A stretch of DNA of 21,036 nucleotides from Alkalibacterium iburiense (GCF_039521845.1 NZ_BAAACW010000026.1:1-21036), one strand, 5' to 3'; numbered from the stretch's first letter, positions 1 through 7,888 are shown. A program made the numbers and translations. The notes: generated from the sequence alone by a model not told the origin.

Positions 1-51
1 TGTATACTTTTGAGCATTTCAAGTTGATTAAGTGCTTAAAATTATGGGGTT

Positions 52-81
52 TTGACACCATAATCATACTATATGTACGAT
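52..81 (+). promoter_or_regulatory. Sigma-A-type promoter of the small peptide gene
   Basis: A perfect -35 TTGACA (52-57) is followed after 18 bases by TACGAT (76-81), so transcription should start near 88. A short inverted repeat TTAAG-TG-CTTAA (28-39) lies just upstream of the -35 and might be a regulator site. The unit reads toward a strong SD, a 29-codon frame and a terminator, so the promoter is well placed. Confidence 0.65.
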
Positions 82-119
82 ACAATAAAAAGTTTAAAAT
101 TTTATAAGGAGGTTGTCTT

Positions 120-209
120 ATGAGACGCCTAAGAAAATATATTATCAGTATCATCATTACGTCATTAGTTACCAAACTCGTAAATAAATACATTGTCGAT
201 AAACTGTAA
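120..209 (+). CDS. Unrecognised 29-residue basic amphipathic peptide
   Basis: A 29-codon frame starts at ATG 120 and stops at TAA 207-209. A near-perfect SD (TAAGGAGG) ends 8 bases before the start. The peptide begins with a basic cluster (MRRLRK), followed by an Ile/Val/Leu-rich segment. From residue 8 onward, polar residues (S10, T14, T18, K19, N22, K23, D27) recur every 3-4 positions, as in an amphipathic helix. Net charge is about +6. I do not recognise a family. In general character it resembles delta-lysin/PSM-like peptides, type I toxins, or small membrane-peripheral proteins, but this is inference from composition only. The unit is complete, with its own promoter at 52-81 and terminator at 223-263, convergent with frr. 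That full set of signals argues for real expression despite the size. Confidence 0.62.
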   Translation: MRRLRKYIISIIITSLVTKLVNKYIVDKL

Positions 210-222
210 TTCAAAACATAAT

Positions 223-263
223 AAAAAAGGAGAGCCAGTGAGTTTCACTACTCTCCTTTTTTT
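223..263. terminator. Bidirectional terminator between the small peptide gene and frr
   Basis: AAAAAAGGAGAG (223-234) pairs with CTCTCCTTTTTT (251-262), and an inner stem AGTGA/TCACT (237-241 with 245-249) closes a GTT loop. T-rich tracts follow the stem on both strands, so it can end the + transcript of the peptide gene and the - transcript of pyrH-frr. Confidence 0.85.
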
Positions 264-269
264 CTGCAA

Positions 270-827
270 TTAGACGTCTAAAATTTCTTTTTCCTTTTCA
301 GTAGATAACGCATCTATCGCTTTGACACTCGCATCTGTAATCTTTTGAACTTCATCTTCGTAATGACGGAGTTCGTCTTCTGTTAAATCGCCATTCTTTT
401 CAGACTTTTTAAGTGCATCCATGCTGTCACGACGGATATTACGTACCGCAATTTTAGCATTTTCAGCTTCTTTCCCTACTTGCTTAGCTACTTCTCGTCT
501 TCTCTCTTCAGTTAAAGCCGGGACCACTAAACGAATGACGGTTCCATCATTTGCAGGTGGGATGCCAATTTCTGATTGATTAATGGCTTTTTCGATATCT
601 CCTAATGCACTCTTGTCATAAGGAGTAATAAGTAAAACTCTTGCTTCGGGTACTGTAATTTGAGCTAGCTGGTTTAACGGTGTTGGTACGCCGTAGTATT
701 CAACCATGACTCGGTTTAACAGACTAGGATTCGCACGTCCTGCACGAATGCCACCCAATTCTCTCACATATGCTTGTTCTGCTTTTTTCATTCTAGCTTG
801 TGTATCTTTTAAAACTGCTTCAGTCAT
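270..827 (-). CDS. frr: Ribosome recycling factor
   Basis: Frr works with EF-G to split the post-termination ribosome so that subunits can be reused. The product is 185 residues, the normal length. It shows the usual RRF layout: long N-terminal helix, then an inserted beta domain around residues 30-105 (GGIRAGRANPSLLNRVMVEYYG, split here as family-typical GRA-PSLL with VEYYGV), then the C-terminal helices with KEAENAKIAVRNIRRD and the NGDLTEDE segment. The ATG at 825-827 shares one base with the pyrH stop (TAATG), and the SD GGAGG lies inside the end of pyrH, so translation is probably coupled. uppS and cdsA, which often follow frr in Bacillota, are absent: a terminator follows at once. Confidence 0.98.
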   Translation of the reverse strand: MTEAVLKDTQARMKKAEQAYVRELGGIRAGRANPSLLNRVMVEYYGVPTPLNQLAQITVPEARVLLITPYDKSALGDIEKAINQSEIGIPPANDGTVIRLVVPALTEERRREVAKQVGKEAENAKIAVRNIRRDSMDALKKSEKNGDLTEDELRHYEDEVQKITDASVKAIDALSTEKEKEILDV

Positions 828-1552
828 TATTTTTTCCTCCTAACAGTTGTTCCGATGGGTTCTCCCATTGCAACACGTTTAATGTTTCCTTTTTCATTTA
901 ATTTAAAGACAACTAATGGAATATCATTATCCATACTTAAAGAAGATGCCGTTGAGTCCATGACTTGTAAGGATTTGTTAATGATATCTAAATAGGTTAA
1001 CTCATCATACTTAGTGGCTGTTGAATCCACATTCGGATCAGCAGAGTACACACCATCTACATTATTTTTAGCCATCATAATGACATCTGCCTGCATTTCT
1101 GCCGCACGTAAGGCTGCGGTGGTATCGGTTGAGAAGTATGGACTTCCTGTTCCACCAGCAAAGATAACCACTCTTCCTTTTTCAAGGTGTCTCATGGCTC
1201 GTCTACGAATATACGGTTCAGCCACTTGCCTCATTTCTATGGAAGTTTGCACTCGAGTGGGTACGCCAATATTTTCTAAAGAATCCTGTAAAGCCAGTGC
1301 ATTCATAATCGTGGCAATCATACCCATGTAATCGGCTTGTGACCGTTCCATACCCATTTCAGCCCCTACTTGGCCTCTCCAGATATTTCCGCCACCGACT
1401 ACTATAGCTATTTCTACTCCTAATTCGTGCACTTCTTTGATTTCTTGACATATCTCATGAATGGTAGGTGGTTGAATCCCAAAACCGGTTTCTCCAGCTA
1501 AGGCTTCTCCACTTACTTTCAAGACGATACGTTTGTACTTCGGTTCTTCCAT
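827..1552 (-). CDS. pyrH: UMP kinase (uridylate kinase)
   Basis: PyrH phosphorylates UMP to UDP in the cytoplasm; it is the bacterial hexameric amino-acid-kinase-fold enzyme, unrelated to eukaryotic UMP/CMP kinases. Visible motifs are the N-terminal RIVLKVSGEAL, the IVVGGGNIWRG nucleotide/phosphate loop, FAGGTGSPYFSTDTTAALRA near residues 140-160, and NNVDGVYSADP. I place the start at ATG 1552 (241 residues, MEEPKYKR). GGAGGG lies 9 bases before it, and the promoter at 1585-1613 would start RNA near 1578. The in-frame upstream ATG at 1576 would then be almost leaderless, so the extra 8 residues are probably untranslated. It is cotranscribed with frr. Confidence 0.97.
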   Translation of the reverse strand: MEEPKYKRIVLKVSGEALAGETGFGIQPPTIHEICQEIKEVHELGVEIAIVVGGGNIWRGQVGAEMGMERSQADYMGMIATIMNALALQDSLENIGVPTRVQTSIEMRQVAEPYIRRRAMRHLEKGRVVIFAGGTGSPYFSTDTTAALRAAEMQADVIMMAKNNVDGVYSADPNVDSTATKYDELTYLDIINKSLQVMDSTASSLSMDNDIPLVVFKLNEKGNIKRVAMGEPIGTTVRRKK

Positions 1553-1584
1553 AAACTCTTTCCCTCCATCATTCATCCATCATT

Positions 1585-1613
1585 ATTCTACCATAGAACA
1601 GTTGTGAGGTCAT
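1585..1613 (-). promoter_or_regulatory. Promoter of pyrH-frr
   Basis: On the minus strand ATGACC (1608-1613) and TAGAAT (1585-1590) are 17 bases apart, and TGG directly before the -10 makes it an extended -10. This separates pyrH-frr from rpsB-tsf. A TCCCTT/AAGGGA inverted repeat (1627-1632 with 1645-1650) lies upstream, of unknown meaning. Confidence 0.6.
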
Positions 1614-1704
1614 CTAAAAATGTCATTCCCTTCGGTTTAATCAAAAGGGATAGGACTATATAATAGAGTTCCTTTTTACTCTTCATTATTCCATTAACTG
1701 CAGT

Positions 1705-1736
1705 AAAAAAGCAGGGATAACGTTATCCCTGCTTTT
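1705..1736 (-). terminator. Terminator of rpsB-tsf
   Basis: A perfect 15-base-pair inverted repeat has arms 1707-1721 and 1722-1736 (AAAAGCAGGGATAAC and its complement). Read on the minus strand it ends in a run of six T. It lies 8 bases after the tsf stop codon. Confidence 0.88.
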
Positions 1737-1744
1737 ACATGTTT

Positions 1745-2629
1745 TTATTTTTTGCCTAATTGGCTTTGAACTTCAGCTGCGAAATCTTCAGAACGTTTTT
1801 CAATACCTTCTCCAACTTCGTAACGAATAAATGCTTTTATAGAAGCACCGTTTTCTTTCAAATACTGTCCAACAGTTAGATCTGGGTTTTTAACATATGG
1901 TTGGTCAACAAGACTTACTTCAGCTAACCATTTGTTTAAACGCCCTTGAACCATTTTTTCAACAATATTTTCAGGTTTACCTTCGTTTTTAGCTTGTTCA
2001 GTTAAAATTTTCAATTCGTTTTCGCGAGCTTCCTCAGGGACTTCGTCACGTGTCACATATTGAGGATTGATAGCTGCGATATGCATAGCTACGTTACGAG
2101 CTATTTCCACATCGTCAGTTCCTTCAACAATAGTTAATACACTGATACGTCCACCCATGTGCTCGTAATCACCAAATACGTCATTATCTGTTTTTTCAAC
2201 GTTTGCAAAACGACGAAGAGTGATTTTCTCTCCAATAGTCTGAGTTGCTTCAGCAATAACTGAAGACATTTTTTCTCCGTCCATTTCTGTTTCTAAAGCT
2301 TCTTCAACAGATGCCGGTTTGTTTTCGTTAAGTGTCTTAGTGATATTAGATACTAACGTTTGGAATTTTTCGTTTTTAGCAACGAAGTCTGTTTCAGAGT
2401 TGATTTCAGCAATAGTTGCAGTGTTTCCGTTAATTTGAACGTTAGATAATCCTTCCGCTGCAATACGGTCTGCTTTTTTAGCTGCTTTTGAAACACCTTT
2501 TTCACGTAGGTAGTCAATGGCTGCGTCTAAATCGCCATCTGTTTCTACCAATGCGTTTTTAGCGTCCATCATTCCTACGCCTGTTTTATCACGTAATTCT
2601 TTTACTTGAGCTGCTTTAATAGTTGCCAC
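1745..2629 (-). CDS. tsf: Elongation factor Ts
   Basis: EF-Ts exchanges GDP for GTP on EF-Tu. The N-terminal UBA-like domain (about residues 1-55) has the family pattern KELRDKTGVGMMDAKNAL, followed by the linker with KKADRIAAEG. The core holds NSETDFVAKN (about 78-87), the EF-Tu-contact TDFV loop. Length is 294 residues, normal for Bacillota. The start codon is GTG (2627-2629) with GGAGG 6 bases upstream; no better ATG fits the conserved N-terminus. It follows rpsB by about 50 bases in the classical rpsB-tsf operon and is followed by a strong terminator. Confidence 0.98.
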   Translation of the reverse strand: MATIKAAQVKELRDKTGVGMMDAKNALVETDGDLDAAIDYLREKGVSKAAKKADRIAAEGLSNVQINGNTATIAEINSETDFVAKNEKFQTLVSNITKTLNENKPASVEEALETEMDGEKMSSVIAEATQTIGEKITLRRFANVEKTDNDVFGDYEHMGGRISVLTIVEGTDDVEIARNVAMHIAAINPQYVTRDEVPEEARENELKILTEQAKNEGKPENIVEKMVQGRLNKWLAEVSLVDQPYVKNPDLTVGQYLKENGASIKAFIRYEVGEGIEKRSEDFAAEVQSQLGKK

Positions 2630-2679
2630 TATTGTTCCTCCTTAGTATTAGTAGTCTGTGATTATAAAATGTTAAAGAA

Positions 2680-3438
2680 TTATTCGTTGTCGCCTTCAAC
2701 AACTTCAACGATTTCGTCTAAAGAATCAGATTTAGCTTCTTCTTCAAATCCTTCTTCACCTTGATTTCCTTCGATAACAGCATCTGCTATTGTTTTAGTT
2801 AATAATTTAACAGCACGGATAGCGTCATCGTTTGAAGGGATAATAACGTCTACTTCATCTGGATCACAGTTCGTATCTACCATAGCTACGATTGGAATGT
2901 TTAATTTTCTTGCTTCTGCAATTGCAATGTGTTCTTTTCTTGGGTCAACCACAAATAAAACATCTGGTTTACGAGGCATATCTTTAATTCCGCCCAAGAA
3001 TTTTTCTAAACGGTCGCGTTCTTTAATTAAGATTCCGACTTCTTTTTTAGGTAAGACGTCAAATGTTCCGTCTTCTTCCATTCTTTCAATTTCTTTCAAA
3101 CGTGAAATACGTTTTTGAATCGTATCCCAGTTTGTCAATGTTCCACCTAACCAACGGTGGTTAATGTAGTAAGCGCCAGCTCTTTGTGCTTCTTCTTTGA
3201 TAGCGTCTTGAGCTTGTTTTTTAGTTCCTACAAAAAGAACCACTCCACCATCTTCTGCGATTTCGCGAACATAGTTGTATGCTTGATCAATTAACTTAAC
3301 AGTTTTCTGTAAGTCAATGATGTAGATACCGTTTCTTTCTGTAAAAATATAAGGTTTCATTTTAGGGTTCCAGCGTCTTGTCTGGTGACCAAAATGTACC
3401 CCTGACTCTAGTAATTGTTTCATTGATACTACTGCCAT
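2680..3438 (-). CDS. rpsB: 30S ribosomal protein S2
   Basis: S2 is a late-assembling protein of the 30S subunit, binding at the back of the head near S1 or its substitutes. The sequence is unmistakable: VSMKQLLESGVHFGHQTRRWNPKM at the N-terminus, then IYIIDLQKTVKL, WLGGTLTNW, and DVLFVVDPRKEHIAIAEARKL. The length of 252 residues includes an acidic tail from about residue 226 (rich in Glu and Asp), as is common in Bacillota S2. The SD GGAGG lies 8 bases before ATG 3438. The gene heads an operon with tsf and has a long leader likely to carry autoregulatory structure. Confidence 0.98.
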   Translation of the reverse strand: MAVVSMKQLLESGVHFGHQTRRWNPKMKPYIFTERNGIYIIDLQKTVKLIDQAYNYVREIAEDGGVVLFVGTKKQAQDAIKEEAQRAGAYYINHRWLGGTLTNWDTIQKRISRLKEIERMEEDGTFDVLPKKEVGILIKERDRLEKFLGGIKDMPRKPDVLFVVDPRKEHIAIAEARKLNIPIVAMVDTNCDPDEVDVIIPSNDDAIRAVKLLTKTIADAVIEGNQGEEGFEEEAKSDSLDEIVEVVEGDNE

Positions 3439-3562
3439 TTTTCATTCCTCCAATATGGTTTTTTATTTTCCCTCCCCTAGCTTCATCTGCATGAACACTC
3501 TATGGCAACAGAGCACCATTCATTGCATCCACTAAGGTGTGAAATTAGTGCTATTTGCACCA
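3439..3562 (-). promoter_or_regulatory. Structured 5' leader of rpsB
   Basis: The predicted RNA leader is about 124 bases, long for a simple mRNA. It contains a small hairpin GTGC-loop-GCAC (3548-3560) and a larger one with AGAG/CTCT inner pairs (3498-3501 with 3510-3513) and GCA-TGAA/TTCA-TGC outer pairs (3489-3525). CACC and GGTG segments can pair in more than one way, so alternative folds are possible. S2 is known to repress its own operon in other bacteria; a similar role here is inference. Confidence 0.45.
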
Positions 3563-3568
3563 TCGATT

Positions 3569-3598
3569 ATTATAGCATAGTCCCTTCTCCTAATGCAA
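3569..3598 (-). promoter_or_regulatory. Promoter of rpsB-tsf
   Basis: On the minus strand TTGCAT (3593-3598) is 18 bases from a perfect TATAAT (3569-3574), with TGC before it (extended -10). The start of RNA should be near 3562. This is the strongest-looking -10 in the window, as expected for a ribosomal protein operon. Confidence 0.7.
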
Positions 3599-3640
3599 AC
3601 TTTTTTGAGTGTAAGACAATGATTTCGTTAAAAAAATTCC

Positions 3641-3669
3641 TTGATAAAAAAAAGAAACTGTCGCATACT
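3641..3669 (+). promoter_or_regulatory. Promoter of plsC
   Basis: TTGATA (3641-3646) and CATACT (3664-3669) are 17 bases apart, placing the RNA start near 3676, 24 bases before the chosen plsC start. This promoter is divergent from that of rpsB and lies about 40 bases from it. Confidence 0.5.
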
Positions 3670-3699
3670 TATAACAGATTATATAAAGGAAGTGGCCTT

Positions 3700-4317
3700 A
3701 TGTTTTTCTCTTTTATTAGAGGACTCATTTATTTAATTATTTTACTTTTAAATGGAAAACCTGAATACCAAGGACGTGAAAAGTTACCGAAAGACGACAA
3801 TTATATTATAATCGCTCCTCACCGCTCCTGGATTGATCCCGTATATCTGGCATTTGTGGCAGCACCTAAGCAGTTTGCCTTTATGGCGAAGAAGGAACTA
3901 TTCAAAAATCCCTTGCTCAGATGGTTTGTGACAAAACTGAACGCTTTCCCAGTGGACCGAGAGAATCCAGGACCAAGCGCGATTAAGACACCTGTTAAAA
4001 TATTAAAAGAAACGGATTTAGGATTAGTTATTTTCCCTACTGGGACGCGACACTCGAGTGAGCTAAAAGGGGGAGCCGTGACGATAGCCAAGTTGAGTAA
4101 AAAGCCTATGGTTCCTATCGTATTCAGTGGTGCAGAAACCTTTAAGGACCTATTAAAAAGAAATCGGGCGATTGTGCGTGTCGGAGATCCTTTTATTGTG
4201 GAAAGAAAAGTTGAAGGGGTCAAAGATGTTAATGCCTACTATTCCAATAAAATACAGGAATCCTTTGATCAATTAGAGAACGAACTTAGTAAAGAAAGAA
4301 AAAGTCTTCAGCCATAA
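3700..4317 (+). CDS. plsC: 1-acyl-sn-glycerol-3-phosphate acyltransferase
   Basis: PlsC adds the second acyl chain to lysophosphatidic acid, giving phosphatidic acid at the membrane. Motifs of the family are in order: H41-X4-D46 (HRSWID, catalytic), NAFPVDRENPGPSAI (81-95), FPTGTRH (112-118, glycerophosphate-binding region) and VPIVFSG (138-144). A hydrophobic segment at residues 2-18 probably anchors it. I chose ATG 3700 (205 residues): AAAGGAAG lies 7 bases upstream, the promoter predicts RNA starting near 3676, and related Bacillus proteins begin at the same point. The frame is open back to 3502, but that part overlaps both divergent promoters and the rpsB leader. It stands alone on the + strand between rpsB and the exporter genes. 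Confidence 0.93.
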   Translation: MFFSFIRGLIYLIILLLNGKPEYQGREKLPKDDNYIIIAPHRSWIDPVYLAFVAAPKQFAFMAKKELFKNPLLRWFVTKLNAFPVDRENPGPSAIKTPVKILKETDLGLVIFPTGTRHSSELKGGAVTIAKLSKKPMVPIVFSGAETFKDLLKRNRAIVRVGDPFIVERKVEGVKDVNAYYSNKIQESFDQLENELSKERKSLQP

Positions 4318-4336
4318 AGTATGGCTGAAGACTTTT
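4300..4336. terminator. Bidirectional terminator between plsC and the ABC exporter
   Basis: A perfect 17-base-pair stem (4300-4316 with 4320-4336) closes an AAG loop and overlaps the plsC stop codon. T-rich tracts flank it on both strands, so it serves convergent transcripts from plsC and the exporter operon. Confidence 0.9.
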
Positions 4337-4340
4337 CTTT

Positions 4341-6137
4341 TTAAACGGATGATGTTTGTAGTCCTAAATTTTGTAATTCGTACATATCTTTATAGAGTCC
4401 GCCACGTTCAATTAACTCATCGTGCGTCCCTCGTTCTACAATTTCTCCCTTATCTAAAACAAGAATTTGGTCAGCATCTCGAATGGTTGACAGACGGTGG
4501 GCAATCGCCACGGTAGTCCGCCCTTTTCTCATGCGCTGCAAGCCTTCCTGAATTAATGACTCTGTCTCGGTATCAATGTTTGCGGTCGCTTCATCCAAAA
4601 TGAGAATCTTTGGATCACGGACAATCGTCCTCGCAAAGGAGAGCAATTGTTTTTGACCGGTTGAGAAGCTCGCTCCTCTTTCGATCACTTTAGCATCATA
4701 CTGTCCATCTAATTCTTCAATAAAGCGATCGGCTTGCACAAATCGAGCCGCTTCGATAACCTCTCTATCTGAAATTTGATCATTCATGAGGCGAATATTG
4801 TCTTTAATTGTTCCATAAAACAGGAAGGAGTCCTGCAGTACTAGACCGGTGCGTTGTCTTAATTCTCTCATAGGATAATCTTTAATCGATTTCCCATCTA
4901 TTAAAACTTCTCCTTCATGGAAATCATAAAAACGCATGAGCACGTTGATAATAGACGACTTTCCACTTCCTGTATGACCGACTAGGGCCACAGTTTCTCC
5001 AGGATTGACGGTAAAGTTGATATTTTTCAATACTTTGTTTTCTCCATCGTAAGAGAAGGATAAATTTTTAAATTCAATTTTCCCTTCTGTAATGGTTTCA
5101 CTAGCTCCTTCGTTTTGTTCAGGAACATACTCTTCGTTGTCCATAACCGTTAGTATACGGCTACTTGAAACGACGCCATCCTGAAACAAACTTAAACTAT
5201 CCATTAATCTAGTCAACGGTCTGAAGAAGTCATTAGCGTAAGATGTGAACGCATAGATGACACCAACCTCAACCGGGCTGTTTAAAGCGTCGATACCAAA
5301 TATCGCTAGTATCAATACCACTGCTAATGTATACAGCATATTGATGACTGGACTAAGCAAAATAGCATTAATTCTGACCATGGAGAAACGAGAATCAAAG
5401 TAAGATTCGTTTGTCTCTTCAAACTCTTTTCTCAAGCGTTTTTCTTGTCTGAATTGCTGAATAACTGACATTCCATTAATGGTCTCAGCTAATTTAGTGT
5501 TGAGTAAGCTGAGTTTGGATTTCATCTCATGATAGGTGGACGAACTGTACACCTGGTAGAAACGAATGACGACTAATAAAACAGGAGCAAATATAAGAAT
5601 CCATAACGTGACTCTGACATCTAATAAAAACATTGCTCCAAGGGATATGATAACCCCAAACAAGCCTTGAATGATGGTCAAGAACACATGCCAGAAGTCT
5701 TTCATGGCTTCTGTATCATTCGTAGCACGCGTGATAATCCAACCCGTTGATGTCTGATCGAAGAAGCGTATGCCCAAGCTATGAAGCTTAGTATACAGTT
5801 GGTGTCTAATGTTTTTGACGGTCTTCTCTGAAGCCATATTAAATATATACAGTTCAAAATACCATACGGTCATCCTTATAATAGTCACGCCCAGATGCAA
5901 GGAGGCAAAAAAGAGTATGGTTTGCATAGCAACTTGCCCAGTCGTTAAGTGATCATCAATAAACACTTGGATAATTCTTGGCAGAGCAGCATTGGTAATA
6001 GCTAAAGCTACACTGAAGAATATAGCTAGTATAAATTGATTTCTATAAGGTTTAGCAAATTTCAATATACGTTTTAAAATGACCATTTGTTCATTAAATG
6101 GAATGGAGCGTCTCTTAGATAATTCTTGTTGTTCCAT
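4341..6137 (-). CDS. ABC exporter half-transporter with catalytic Walker B Glu (YheH/LmrD type)
   Basis: This 598-residue protein has an N-terminal six-helix transmembrane domain (about 30-320) and a C-terminal ATPase domain (about 350-585). Walker A is GHTGSGKSS (387-395), Walker B ILILDE with catalytic E516, and the switch His is H547. The signature is FSTGQ (491-495) instead of LSGGQ. The partner encoded just upstream has the opposite defects, so the two should form a heterodimer with one competent and one degenerate ATP site, as in BmrCD/YheIH and LmrCD. It starts 2 bases after the partner's stop codon, so translation is likely coupled. The family exports drugs and lipophilic compounds; the substrate here cannot be read from sequence. 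Confidence 0.92.
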   Translation of the reverse strand: MEQQELSKRRSIPFNEQMVILKRILKFAKPYRNQFILAIFFSVALAITNAALPRIIQVFIDDHLTTGQVAMQTILFFASLHLGVTIIRMTVWYFELYIFNMASEKTVKNIRHQLYTKLHSLGIRFFDQTSTGWIITRATNDTEAMKDFWHVFLTIIQGLFGVIISLGAMFLLDVRVTLWILIFAPVLLVVIRFYQVYSSSTYHEMKSKLSLLNTKLAETINGMSVIQQFRQEKRLRKEFEETNESYFDSRFSMVRINAILLSPVINMLYTLAVVLILAIFGIDALNSPVEVGVIYAFTSYANDFFRPLTRLMDSLSLFQDGVVSSSRILTVMDNEEYVPEQNEGASETITEGKIEFKNLSFSYDGENKVLKNINFTVNPGETVALVGHTGSGKSSIINVLMRFYDFHEGEVLIDGKSIKDYPMRELRQRTGLVLQDSFLFYGTIKDNIRLMNDQISDREVIEAARFVQADRFIEELDGQYDAKVIERGASFSTGQKQLLSFARTIVRDPKILILDEATANIDTETESLIQEGLQRMRKGRTTVAIAHRLSTIRDADQILVLDKGEIVERGTHDELIERGGLYKDMYELQNLGLQTSSV

Positions 6138-6139
6138 GA

Positions 6140-7888
6140 CTACTCAGCCCCTTCCAATTTACGTTCAAGTTGTTGTTGTTCATACATATGCTTGTACCAA
6201 CCATCCATTTCAAGAAGTTCTTCGTGTGTGCCGCGCTCCACAATTGTTCCTTCTTCAACCACAATGATTTCTTCGGCATGCATAACCGAACTGATTCGGT
6301 GAGCGGCAATAATAGTCGTTTGCCCAGATCGGATATCTTTTAATCCGGACAGGATGCTTTCTTCTGTCTTAGCATCTACAGCCGATAATGAATCATCCAA
6401 AATCATCAGTTCTGGATTAATAAGAATAGCTCGAGCAATCGAAATACGTTGCTTTTGACCACCGGAAAGAGATACTCCACGTTCTCCTACTTCCGTATCA
6501 TATCCTTTGGGCAATTCTAAAATATCTTCATGGATATTAGCTAGTCTAGCAGCTGCTTCTACAGCAGACTGATCCAAGGTAGGATCAGCGAAACGAATAT
6601 TTTCCCGAATAGTGTCTGAGAATAAATAGTTATCTTGCGGGACGTATCCGATATGTTTCAGTAAAGCATCTAAAGTATAATCTCTAATGTCATAATTCCC
6701 GTATTCGATGTTTCCTTTATACTGATCATATTCTCTTAGAAGCAATTTAATGATCGTTGTTTTTCCTGCTCCTGTTTTACCGACTACACCTAATGTTCCA
6801 CCCGTTTTTAATGTGAAGTGAATATCACGTAAAGTGATGTCATTAGAATCCGGATAGCTGAATTCTTCAATAGCATAATTCAAATCACCAGAAATAGGTT
6901 TTTCAACCGCTCCGTGTCTTTCTATAACAGAAGTTTCTTCTCTTAGTAAATTTTCTATCCGGTCATAACTTGCTGATCCTCTTTCAATAATATTAAACAA
7001 TCGACCGATGGCGAACATTGGCCAAACCAGCATACCGATATAGTTAATAAAAGTCACAAAATCTCCTATGGTAATTTCATTATTGGTGATTAATAAGCCT
7101 CCAACAAAAATAGTTAAGAAATAGGCGATTCCCATAATAAATGTTATGGTCGGATCAAATAAAGAGTCTACTTTATAAACGGCTCTATTTTTTTCTACAA
7201 CATGTTCGGCTTCTCTATCGAAATCTTCTATATCTTCTTTTTCTTGTCCAAAGGTTTTGACGACTTTGATTCCTTGAATACTTTCTTGAACTTTATTGTT
7301 TAGTTGAGAGAAAGCAGCTTGAGCATCTCTAAACAGGACATGCAGTCTTCTTCCTAAAACGCGTGAGGCTATAGCAAGAAATGGCAGTGGAATAATAGCA
7401 ATAAGCGTCAGGCGCCAATCGACGACAAACATCATAGCAATCAGTGTTGTTAATCCCACACTGATGGCATCTGCCATGGTCAATATGCCTCCCCCGGCGA
7501 CCATTCTCAACCCTCTCAAGTCATTGGTTGCATGAGCCATTAAATCGCCAGCACGGTATTTTTGAAAAAATTCATTATCCATATTTGTAAAGTGATCATA
7601 TAACTGATTTCTTACAATCTTTTCTAACTTGGCGGCATTTCCCCAAATTTTGACACGCCATAAATAACGAAGTAAATATTGTCCAATCGCAGTGGAAGCT
7701 AATATGACTAGCCACTGTGTTAATGACGCTGACGTAATCGCGCCTGTTTCTATTTCGTCCACCACAATACCTATGATACGCGGAGGAATCAATTGTAACA
7801 AGGCAACAATAACTAGAGCCAGTATCCCTATCAAATAGGATTTTTTCTCTTGCTTGAAAAACCAACTTAGTCTTTTAAATATTCCCAT
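6140..7888 (-). CDS. ABC exporter half-transporter with degenerate ATP site (YheI/LmrC type)
   Basis: This 582-residue protein has a transmembrane domain (about 15-300) and an ATPase domain (about 340-575). Walker A is GKTGAGKTT (370-378), the signature is a canonical LSGGQ (474-478), and the switch His is H530. Walker B ends LMILDD, so Asp499 stands where the catalytic Glu should be. This is the hallmark of the non-catalytic half of heterodimeric exporters such as BmrC and LmrC. The start ATG 7888 has GGGGA about 8-9 bases upstream. It is first in a two-gene operon behind its own promoter, which is overlapped by a repeat-rich probable operator. Confidence 0.92.
   Translation of the reverse strand: MGIFKRLSWFFKQEKKSYLIGILALVIVALLQLIPPRIIGIVVDEIETGAITSASLTQWLVILASTAIGQYLLRYLWRVKIWGNAAKLEKIVRNQLYDHFTNMDNEFFQKYRAGDLMAHATNDLRGLRMVAGGGILTMADAISVGLTTLIAMMFVVDWRLTLIAIIPLPFLAIASRVLGRRLHVLFRDAQAAFSQLNNKVQESIQGIKVVKTFGQEKEDIEDFDREAEHVVEKNRAVYKVDSLFDPTITFIMGIAYFLTIFVGGLLITNNEITIGDFVTFINYIGMLVWPMFAIGRLFNIIERGSASYDRIENLLREETSVIERHGAVEKPISGDLNYAIEEFSYPDSNDITLRDIHFTLKTGGTLGVVGKTGAGKTTIIKLLLREYDQYKGNIEYGNYDIRDYTLDALLKHIGYVPQDNYLFSDTIRENIRFADPTLDQSAVEAAARLANIHEDILELPKGYDTEVGERGVSLSGGQKQRISIARAILINPELMILDDSLSAVDAKTEESILSGLKDIRSGQTTIIAAHRISSVMHAEEIIVVEEGTIVERGTHEELLEMDGWYKHMYEQQQLERKLEGAE

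Noticed and set aside
1014..1331. Plus-strand open frame antisense to pyrH
   Set aside because: It lies wholly within pyrH and has no SD or recognisable motif. The same applies to antisense frames in plsC, recJ, rnz, obgE and ysxC.
3502..3699. In-frame extension of plsC by 66 codons
   Set aside because: It crosses the rpsB leader and both divergent promoters, has no SD, and relatives start near ATG 3700.
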